The notes beneath the pieces are model-generated. The model was given only the letters and a program-made list of their open reading frames with translations, ran no database searches and was not told where the DNA came from. A program made the position numbers and the translations under genes. This document shows, in pieces, positions 1 through 5,300 of a stretch of 64,000 nt of DNA. This DNA is from Treponema saccharophilum DSM 2985 (GTDB taxonomy: Bacteria > Spirochaetota > Spirochaetia > Treponematales > Treponemataceae): NCBI RefSeq assembly GCF_000255555.1, contig NZ_AGRW01000051.1, forward strand, positions 1 to 64,000. Reading direction: 5' to 3'. The number at the start of each line of letters is the position of its first letter. Positions within the stretch are counted from its first letter, which is position 1.

Positions 1-758
1 TAAGACTCGCCCAAGTATTCCACGCCGAAGAGGTCACGAAGCGGATTGTCAGAATTTTGCCCTGCTTTTAAGGGATTAAGACTTCCTAAATTGTATAATA
101 AATCGTCATCCTGTATTTTTCACGTCAGAATTTTGCCCTGCTTTTAAGGGATTAAGACACTTTTCGGTGCGCATGTCCGGCGCTATATTGTGTACGGGTC
201 AGAATTTTGCCCTGCTTTTAAGGGATTAAGACAAATCTGCTTCCTTCATTCCGAACTCTTTTGCGAATTTGTCAGAATTTTGCCCTGCTTTTAAGGGATT
301 AAACGGTTGCTGGGATGCTGTTTGTGTCCTAGCAATTTGCGTCTGGAAGCAACCGTTCGCGGCACGCACGTTGTGCGTACCTTTCCGTGGTGGAGAGGTT
401 GGATTTGCGTTTGCGAGTGTGTGGAGGAAATTGCTGTTGACCTGCTTTTAAGGGATTAAGACTTCACCGTCGGAACAGGCTCTGGTGTCAACTTAGACAA
501 GTCAGAATATTGCCCTGCTTTTAAGGGATTAAGACGAACTAAGAGTCTTTGCCATAGTCCTATCTCCTTGACAGTAAGGTCAGAATGTTGCCCTGCTTTT
601 AAGGGATTAAGACCATGTAATCCGTGAAAATATGTCGGTGACCACAGGCAGATGTCAGAATGTTGCCCTGCTTTTAAGGGATTAAGACCATGTAATCCGT
701 GAAAATATGTCGGTGACCACAGGCAGATGTCAGAATGTTGCCCTGCTTTTAAGGGATT
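1..758 (+). CRISPR. CRISPR array of the type III-D locus, left end outside window
   Basis: A 35-nt repeat beginning GTCAGAATTTTGCCC and ending TTTTAAGGGATTAAGAC is seen whole at 48-82, 124-158, 198-232, 501-535, 579-613 and 654-688. Bases 1-6 are the tail of another copy, and 271-302, 441-462 and 729-758 are truncated copies. Spacers lie at 7-47, 83-123, 159-197, 233-270, 463-500, 536-578, 614-653 and 689-728 (38-43 nt); the last two are identical. The ninth base of the repeat drifts from T (left) to A (501) to G (579 onward), and the right end decays into a fragment at 894-907, so the leader is probably left of base 1 and transcription runs rightward. The adjacent cas6 and type III genes make this their array. 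Orientation is also supported by spacer content: most reverse complements are open reading frames, as expected for crRNA antisense to mRNA. Confidence 0.96.
303..440 (+). repeat. Structured element inside the CRISPR array, copy 1
   Basis: About 138 nt replace a spacer plus the 5' part of the following repeat. The element starts with ACGGTTGCT (303-311), which pairs with AGCAACCGT (348-356), and continues with a second hairpin, ACGCAC (364-369) with GTGCGT (373-378). It ends against a 22-nt repeat remnant at 441-462. A second copy lies at 759-893 with clear sequence similarity throughout. It is too short for a transposase and shows no convincing coding sequence. It could be a small structured RNA, a miniature mobile element, or a piece of a dispersed Treponema repeat captured by recombination. 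Function unknown. Confidence 0.8.
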
Positions 759-893
759 GACGGTTGCTGGGATGCTTTTTGTGTCCTAGCAATTTGCTTT
801 TTGGAAGCAACCGGTCACGGCACGCGCGAGGCGCGTACCTTTCCTGTTTTGGGAATGGGGTTTGCGTTTGCGAATGTGTGGATGCGTTGCGGA
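759..893 (+). repeat. Structured element inside the CRISPR array, copy 2
   Basis: This is the second copy of the element at 303-440. CGGTTGCT (761-768) pairs with AGCAACCG (806-813), and ACGCGC (822-827) pairs with GCGCGT (831-836). In the second hairpin the A-T pair of copy 1 (368/374) is a G-C pair here (826/832), a compensatory change that keeps the stem. The left flank is a repeat cut after GGGATT (758); the right flank is the degenerate fragment TTGCCCTGCTTTTA at 894-907, followed by the terminator hairpin at 927-959. Read as one unit, 759-959 would be a small RNA of about 200 nt ending in an intrinsic terminator; that reading is inference. Confidence 0.78.
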
Positions 894-1040
894 TTGCCCT
901 GCTTTTATTGTGAAAATGTTTTTTGAAACTGCTTGAAAATTTTTTCAGGCAGTTTTTTTACAGTTTGTCAATTTTTCATATGTGAATGGCTCAGCTATAA
1001 ATGTAAGCGGCAAGAAAATAGAGTCGCAAAAATGAAACAA
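894..1040 (+). repeat. CRISPR array trailer, copy A (147 nt)
   Basis: The segment starts with a CRISPR-repeat fragment (TTGCCCTGCTTTTA, 894-907), contains the intrinsic terminator at 927-959 and ends near GAAACAA at 1034-1040. It matches 1564-1710 over the same length with scattered substitutions, so one is a duplicate of the other. The TATAAATG near 1002 is kept in both copies and may be a promoter element for the small downstream genes. Confidence 0.8.
927..959 (+). terminator. Intrinsic terminator ending the CRISPR array
   Basis: ACTGCTTGAAAA pairs with TTTTCAGGCAGT and is followed by a run of T. It lies just past the last degenerate repeat, as expected for the 3' end of the pre-crRNA. 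An almost identical hairpin is at 1599-1630. Confidence 0.8.
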
Positions 1041-1077
1041 ACCAAAGAACGCCGTAAATCGGCAAGGAGACAAAAAA

Positions 1078-1193
1078 TGAGCAACATCACAATCGTCACG
1101 TCAGGTCCTGTCATCGTCGTGCCTTCTCCAAACTCACGCCCGCTTCCGCGTCCGAGACCCGCGCCGAGAATCTCGCGCGGCGGCAGGCGTTAG
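1078..1193 (+). CDS. Small basic Pro/Arg-rich protein, 38 aa, unknown
   Basis: The frame starts at ATG 1078, eight bases after a strong AAGGAG Shine-Dalgarno that itself follows a GCCG/CGGC hairpin. It encodes a hydrophobic N-terminal stretch (NITIVTSGPVIVV) and a tail of alternating proline and arginine (RPLPRPRPAP) ending RGGRR. An in-frame ATG at 1032 would give 53 aa, but its upstream bases lack as good a ribosome site. I do not recognise a family. The tail could bind nucleic acid or act as a short antimicrobial-like peptide; both are guesses. It lies between the array trailer and an XRE regulator in an AT-rich, recently shuffled stretch. Confidence 0.4.
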
Positions 1194-1338
1194 CGGCTTG
1201 GGCGCAGAGTGAAGGTCAAGAACGTCGGTTGGGCGAGGGGCTGCCCTGGATGAAAAACGCCCCAATTTTACAAGAAAAATGATTAAGCGGAAAATTGTGG
1301 CTAAAAAATAATAGCTATATGCAAGTTAGGAGGCAAAT

Positions 1339-1539
1339 ATGGCTAAAAAATCGAATTTCGCAAAGGGCGTCAAGAAAGCTCTAAAGGAACAGGGCGTAAG
1401 TCAGAAAGATTTCGCAAAGAAAATAAAAAAGACGCCGGTTACGGTGTCCAAATGGTTGAATGATGTAACAGAGCCGTCGTTGTCAGATGCAGCGGAAGTT
1501 GCAAAAACATTGAAGATAAAGCTAGATGATTTAACATAA
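1339..1539 (+). CDS. XRE/Cro-family helix-turn-helix regulator, 66 aa
   Basis: The 66-residue protein is essentially one HTH_3 domain: QKDFAKKIKKTPVTVSKWLND (split as QKDFAKKIKK + TPVTVSKWLND) is the classic helix-turn-helix with V-S-K-W in the recognition helix, followed by ALSD-like PSLSDAAEVAKTLKI. A strong GGAGG precedes ATG 1339 at proper spacing. No second domain is present, so it would act as a small dimeric DNA-binding repressor. It sits between the two copies of the array trailer, so it may have come with whatever duplicated the trailer. It could control the neighbouring small genes or the cas operon; nothing in the sequence decides which. Confidence 0.85.
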   Translation: MAKKSNFAKGVKKALKEQGVSQKDFAKKIKKTPVTVSKWLNDVTEPSLSDAAEVAKTLKIKLDDLT

Positions 1540-1554
1540 AAATAGCTTCTAAAT

Positions 1555-1576
1555 GTCAAAATGTTGCCCTGCTTTT
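1555..1576 (+). repeat. Isolated degenerate CRISPR repeat (5' 22 nt)
   Basis: GTCAAAATGTTGCCCTGCTT (plus two T) matches the first 22 bases of the G-type array repeat with one mismatch. It is followed not by a spacer but by trailer copy B, which suggests that trailer and terminal repeat were duplicated together or that an array between the two copies was lost. Confidence 0.75.
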
Positions 1577-1710
1577 TATTGTGGGAATGATTTTTTGGAA
1601 CTGCTTGAAAATTTTTCAGGCAGTTTTTTTGCAATTTGTCAATTTTTTATATGCGAATCTCTCATATATAAATGCAAACGATAAGAAAATTGAGTTGCAA
1701 AATAGAAACA
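1564..1710 (+). repeat. CRISPR array trailer, copy B (147 nt)
   Basis: This is the second copy of 894-1040, aligned end to end without a net length change. It carries the terminator at 1599-1630 and the TATAAATG box near 1667. The bases between the copies (1041-1563) hold the 38-aa and XRE genes. Confidence 0.8.
1599..1630 (+). terminator. Intrinsic terminator in trailer copy B
   Basis: CTGCTTGAAAA pairs with TTTTCAGGCAG and is followed by seven T. It would stop transcription from the XRE gene just upstream. Confidence 0.7.
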
Positions 1711-1778
1711 GTTCAAAAACGTCAATTTCTTTCGAGTACGGGCGTCTTTTGAATCTGCAAGATGAACGGAGGTAGATT

Positions 1779-2018
1779 ATGGATGCAAAAAAGATTTGTG
1801 AATTTAGTGGAAAAATTTGCTATTCAAGGCGAAATTCCGGGGAAATCATCAATTCCCAAAAACGGCATCGCTATGGGGATCATCTTGGGCACAACAAGAA
1901 AATCATAAAACGTTGCTATTACTGTACGTTTTGCGGTTGCTATCATTTGACGCACGTTCCGTTTTTCAAAAAAGGCGATTTCAAGCGAATGATGAAATTC
2001 TACGAGGCTGATTTTTGA
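1779..2018 (+). CDS. Small Cys/His-rich protein, 79 aa, probable zinc ribbon
   Basis: ATG 1779 is preceded by GGAGG at good spacing. The protein has C-x8-C early (CEFSGKIC), and a core RCYYCTFCGCYHLTH, a cysteine/histidine pattern seen in many short phage- and plasmid-borne proteins (CxxCxxCxxYHLT type), which suggests a small zinc knuckle. The C-terminus is basic then acidic. A 64-aa frame overlapping it in another phase (1817-2011) lacks a ribosome site and is taken as a shadow. Function unknown; the family resemblance is from memory of motif shape only. It is monocistronic as far as can be seen and sits in the accessory stretch before the cas operon. Confidence 0.6.
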   Translation: MDAKKICEFSGKICYSRRNSGEIINSQKRHRYGDHLGHNKKIIKRCYYCTFCGCYHLTHVPFFKKGDFKRMMKFYEADF

Positions 2019-2156
2019 AAAGTTCCGAGGAGCCTTAATCGAAATCTTCAAAGAAAATTTGAAAAAAAAACTTTTTTTAGTCAATTTTTCTTTGAATTGT
2101 TAATCCTTTTTAATTGGTAAATAAAAAAACGGGCGCAAAGCCCAAGGAGACAAACT

Positions 2157-2540
2157 ATGACAGAGACTCAGACAGAAAAATGCCACGCAATCATCCACTC
2201 TCATGCAGCCATTTGCTGTGGCGGAAATCTCGTTCCCATTCCTGGGGTTGGAATTGCGGCTGACTTGGTGACGATGACGACCATGGCGTGTGCCCTTGCC
2301 GGAGTGTTTGGCGGCAGCATCACTGAATCCGCCGGAAAAGCCATTGCCATCGCCGCAATCAAGCGCACCGTCCTCAAGCAGCCACTGAAAACCCTGACAA
2401 AAGAAGTCGCAAAGATTGTTCCGATTTTTGGGTGGATTGTGTCTGCTACCGTGAGCGCGTCGATGATTGAGGCTGCCGGTTGGGCGATGGCGAATGAGCT
2501 TGACGCTCGCTTCGGCGAAAAACGGATTGGCATCGCTTGA
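2157..2540 (+). CDS. DUF697-like small membrane-associated protein, 127 aa
   Basis: A strong AAGGAG lies upstream of ATG 2157, right after a GGGC/GCCC hairpin resembling the leader of the gene at 1078. The protein begins with a short polar segment and then HAAICCGGNLVPIPGVGIAAD, a Gly/Pro-rich turn typical of DUF697 proteins (small helical domain often fused to GTPases, implicated in membrane association). It continues with two hydrophobic helices (LVTMTTMACALAGVFGG and IVPIFGWIVSATVSASMIEAAGWAM). Length fits a stand-alone DUF697 domain. No GTPase is adjacent. It might be a membrane-acting defence or toxin component, but that is speculation. Confidence 0.6.
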   Translation: MTETQTEKCHAIIHSHAAICCGGNLVPIPGVGIAADLVTMTTMACALAGVFGGSITESAGKAIAIAAIKRTVLKQPLKTLTKEVAKIVPIFGWIVSATVSASMIEAAGWAMANELDARFGEKRIGIA

Positions 2541-2655
2541 CCCCTGATGGTCGTTCGCAGCCCATGCGGAATGGCATCCTGTGAGTCCAGTTTCGCATGA
2601 GGCTGACTAGTTGGAGCCACTGGGTCTCTGCGCCCTGTGGCGGTGGCAAAAAATG

Positions 2656-2683
2656 TTGCATTATGAATAAAGTGCAATAAAAT
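2656..2683 (+). promoter_or_regulatory. Predicted promoter of the III-D cas operon
   Basis: TTGCAT (2656-2661) and TAAAAT (2678-2683) are separated by 16 bases, 29 bases before the first cas-operon ATG at 2713. The same bases form an interrupted palindrome, TTGCA at 2656-2660 and TGCAA at 2673-2677, which could be an operator. No other promoter-like signal is evident between 2,540 and 2,713. Confidence 0.5.
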
Positions 2684-2712
2684 AGAAGAATCTGAAAAAG
2701 AGGTTAATTATT

Positions 2713-3330
2713 ATGAAGAAAATAGTATTCGCGACAATCCCAATGCAGAAAATAACTCCGCAGCATTATGTGTCGGAAGAAAACAAATCGATTGAATATG
2801 AGGGAAAAGTTCGCTTCCCTATAAACGCTGTGTTGGCGAAAACGCTCGCGAAGGATGACGAGGTAAAGGTCGTCAGAATCGTAACAAAATCAGAATTTGC
2901 CCAGGAAAATGTTGATTTTCAGAAAGAGGAACTTGACGGCATAAACGCGGCGATAGGCGCACACATCACATACGACGAGGTTCAGAACGAATTCAAGGAA
3001 ACAAGCGACGTTGTGGAGTCCAGGTTCCGCCAGATTGTCGCGACCTTTGAGGAAGGCTGCCAGATATTCGCTGACATGACCTATGGTCCCAAGACTTTGG
3101 TGCCTGTGCTCTTCTTTGCTCTTGGTTTTGCAGAGCGTTTCTTCGATGCCGACATTTCTAATATCGTGTACGGTGCGATTGTCCATGACGAAAACAAGCA
3201 AGCTAAGGCGAATACCGCAGCTTTGTACGATGTGACGCCTCTCTTCTACCTCAACTCTCTTACTTCTGTCATGGAAGCCCCCGACGGAAAAACCGCAATC
3301 GAGCGGCTCAACAAGTTCTTCGAACTGTAG
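2713..3330 (+). CDS. Stand-alone CARF-domain protein (TM1812/Csx2-like), 205 aa
   Basis: First gene of the cas operon. The protein is the size of a single CARF (CRISPR-associated Rossmann fold) domain. After an N-terminal strand (KKIVFATIPM) it carries FADMTYGPKTLVPVLFFAL around residues 119-137, the equivalent of the D-x-T-H-G-x-[KR] motif of TM1812/Csx2 proteins that binds cyclic oligoadenylate; D121, T123, G125 and K127 are in place, with Tyr replacing His. There is no HEPN, nuclease or HTH domain at the C-terminus, which just ends in short helices. Single-domain CARF proteins can be ring nucleases that destroy the signal, or sensors that act on a partner. Here the partner could be the sigma-like protein encoded 12 bases downstream. 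Family is confident, exact role is inference. Confidence 0.8.
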   Translation: MKKIVFATIPMQKITPQHYVSEENKSIEYEGKVRFPINAVLAKTLAKDDEVKVVRIVTKSEFAQENVDFQKEELDGINAAIGAHITYDEVQNEFKETSDVVESRFRQIVATFEEGCQIFADMTYGPKTLVPVLFFALGFAERFFDADISNIVYGAIVHDENKQAKANTAALYDVTPLFYLNSLTSVMEAPDGKTAIERLNKFFEL

Positions 3331-3342
3331 TTGGAGGCTGGC

Positions 3343-4371
3343 ATGGCAGAAAATGTTGAAAAAAATGGAGACAACATCAATTCTCTCTGCAAGAAATACT
3401 TCACGCCAGAATTGCGTGCTGGTTTGAGCAGGAAAGATGAGCGTACGTTGCAGCTGAAATTAATAAGGCAGATGGAAGCTTTCGCAAACGACCTGTGGAA
3501 AAAAAGCAATTACAAGAAACTTAATCTTCCAAAAAATGAGAAAAATGATGTTGTGACAAAGGTTGAGGCAAAAGATAGCGCAATAGCTCTTTGTTTTTCT
3601 TCTTGGAAAAAGAATCCTCTGCAAAATACGAATGGATATGCGAAATTCTTTGAGACGACCTTTATCAATGAGCTTCACAAGTTTGTTGATGAAGACCTGA
3701 AGAATTTTACGTATGTACCAGAAAAAGTAACAGAGAATGATAGACTCTTGTGTGATAAATGCAAGAGCCGTGGTATAGCAAATGATGACTTGTCGGGACA
3801 AAAGAAGATTGCGCATGAAATTGGACTTTCTGACGATGAGTATGAGGCTGTACGAAAATGGCGTCTCTCAAAAAATCCTGGCTCTCTCGAAATTCCTATT
3901 GGAGAGAATGAAAAAGGGGAATTAAAAGACAATCTCGAAGACGAAAAGACACAATCTCCTGATAATAAATATATAGAAATAGAAACAGGAAAACGGATAG
4001 TCGAATTTATCAACAAAATATTCCGTATGAAAAAACGTGACGATTGGTGGAAATCTCTTGTAACAGGTATTTTCTACGATTTGCTGCATAGATACTTTGC
4101 TTTGTCAAACGATTCTCTGGATCGATATGTTTTTGTTGATAAATCTATCTATGATTTGTCGAGCAAACCGAGTCAAAAAGGAATTGCAAATATTCTTGGG
4201 AAGGATGAAGGGCAATTATCAAAAGCTACTGACAAGTTTTTGGCATTATGCATGGAGAATATGTCAGATTTCCAAGCATTCAAAGATGATTACGAATTGC
4301 AAGAATCGCTGAAAAAGTATTTGAAAGATATACAGGATAAGGGAAAGCACAAAAAGCGGGGTGAACAGTGA
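3343..4371 (+). CDS. Sigma-70-like protein embedded in the cas operon, 342 aa
   Basis: ATG 3343 is used because GGAGG at 3333-3337 precedes it; an in-frame TTG at 3331 overlaps that site. Several parts read like sigma-70 regions. YAKFFETTFINELHKFV near residues 97-113 resembles regions 2.1-2.2. QKKIAHEIGLSDDEYEAV resembles region 3. IPIGENEKGELKDNLED at residues 184-200 closely follows the region 3.2 finger of the resident RpoD ([16 protein letters not shown]). SQKGIANILGKDEGQLSKA near residue 277-295 is a plausible region 4 helix-turn-helix. The strict -10-recognition helix (WWIRQAI) is not evident, and a CDKC pair near residue 130 is extra. It lies directly after a CARF gene and 1 base overlaps cas6. 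CRISPR-linked sigma factors are known elsewhere (CalpS), but those are small ECF types released by a protease; no such protease is seen here. It might also be a nucleic-acid-binding protein that only borrows the fold. Confidence 0.6.
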   Translation: MAENVEKNGDNINSLCKKYFTPELRAGLSRKDERTLQLKLIRQMEAFANDLWKKSNYKKLNLPKNEKNDVVTKVEAKDSAIALCFSSWKKNPLQNTNGYAKFFETTFINELHKFVDEDLKNFTYVPEKVTENDRLLCDKCKSRGIANDDLSGQKKIAHEIGLSDDEYEAVRKWRLSKNPGSLEIPIGENEKGELKDNLEDEKTQSPDNKYIEIETGKRIVEFINKIFRMKKRDDWWKSLVTGIFYDLLHRYFALSNDSLDRYVFVDKSIYDLSSKPSQKGIANILGKDEGQLSKATDKFLALCMENMSDFQAFKDDYELQESLKKYLKDIQDKGKHKKRGEQ

Positions 4372-5288
4372 TGCCGCTCTCCTACCTCCCCGTGCATTTC
4401 CATCTTCGTTTCGCCTCTCCTGCAATTGCTGACAATCCGCCGCTCTTCGTGCTCAGGAGCCTGATGGGAATGCATCTTCGCTCAATGAGTTGCGTGTCGC
4501 CCAATATGAAATGCCCGGACTGTATGTACAAAAGCACGTGTGCCTATGCATTCTTGTTCGAGACGATTCTGCAGTCTGAAAACGATGTGCTTCCGGGGCG
4601 GAATAGGGCGTCTCATCCGTTCTCGTTCACACAAGGCGATTTGTCTGTGGGCGCGAATATAAGCGAATATGACTTTACAATGACGCTTTTCGGCAAGGCG
4701 GTTGATTATCTTCCGTATATATACGCGGCATTCGTTCGGGCTGGCGAGTCGGGGATTTTCAAGAATCGGACACGTTTTTCTGTGGTGGACATGTCCGTCG
4801 GTGGAAAAAGCATCCTGATTGACGAGAACCATATAGAACCGAATGTCGAAGCAGAAGAGTTTTCGTTCAAAGCTGATGGAAGCGGAGACAGCCGGGGCGA
4901 GGTTCTTGTCGAACTGAAAAGTCCGCTCCGCTTCAAGGTGGGAGGAAAATATTCTCAGGATTTTTCGGCAACCGATTTTTTCTCGGCTTTGTACCGGCGG
5001 GCGACGACTCTCTTAAAAATGTATGGAGCGGCCGATGCTGAATTGGAGCGTCTGCCAAAATCGCTCTTGGCGATTGACGCACGCAATCTCCGCTGGAAAA
5101 AATTGGACCACTATTCGGCCCGTCAGAAGAAACTCGTCATTCTCTCTGGCGCGGTCGGCACCTTCTCCCTTTCGGGGGAATTCTCTTGCATGGAGAAAAA
5201 ACTTTTGGAATTTGGCCGAATCGCGAACGCCGGCAAGAACACGAACTTCGGACTTGGCCAAATGGATTATTGGACAAAATGGGAGTAG
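4371..5288 (+). CDS. cas6: Cas6 CRISPR RNA endoribonuclease, 305 aa
   Basis: Cas6 cuts pre-crRNA within the repeat to give crRNAs with an 8-nt 5' tag, here probably from the GGATTAAGAC end of the repeat. ATG 4371 overlaps the preceding stop by one base (TGATG). The protein is a PF10040-type Cas6: an N-terminal RAMP strand (LPVHFHLRF), the cysteine cluster CPDCMYKSTCAY near residues 50-61, and the C-terminal G-rich loop with GRIANAGKNTNFGLGQM that matches the family's FG(K/R)-x-THxGK-x-TxFGLG signature. The length is normal. No classical catalytic His is obvious at the very N-terminus, as is common in this subfamily. It stands second to the sigma-like gene and directly before cas10. Confidence 0.9.
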   Translation: MPLSYLPVHFHLRFASPAIADNPPLFVLRSLMGMHLRSMSCVSPNMKCPDCMYKSTCAYAFLFETILQSENDVLPGRNRASHPFSFTQGDLSVGANISEYDFTMTLFGKAVDYLPYIYAAFVRAGESGIFKNRTRFSVVDMSVGGKSILIDENHIEPNVEAEEFSFKADGSGDSRGEVLVELKSPLRFKVGGKYSQDFSATDFFSALYRRATTLLKMYGAADAELERLPKSLLAIDARNLRWKKLDHYSARQKKLVILSGAVGTFSLSGEFSCMEKKLLEFGRIANAGKNTNFGLGQMDYWTKWE

Positions 5289-5300
5289 AGAATAGAAGAT

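Noticed and set aside
269-451. 60-aa frame across the first structured element
   Set aside because: It overlaps CRISPR repeats, has no ribosome site and reads through the hairpins; the second element copy does not conserve it well.
933-1193. 86-aa frame from 933
   Set aside because: It begins inside the array terminator. The real start is the ATG at 1078 with AAGGAG.
1581-1775. 64-aa frame in trailer copy B
   Set aside because: Translation of a terminator and its surroundings; no ribosome site.
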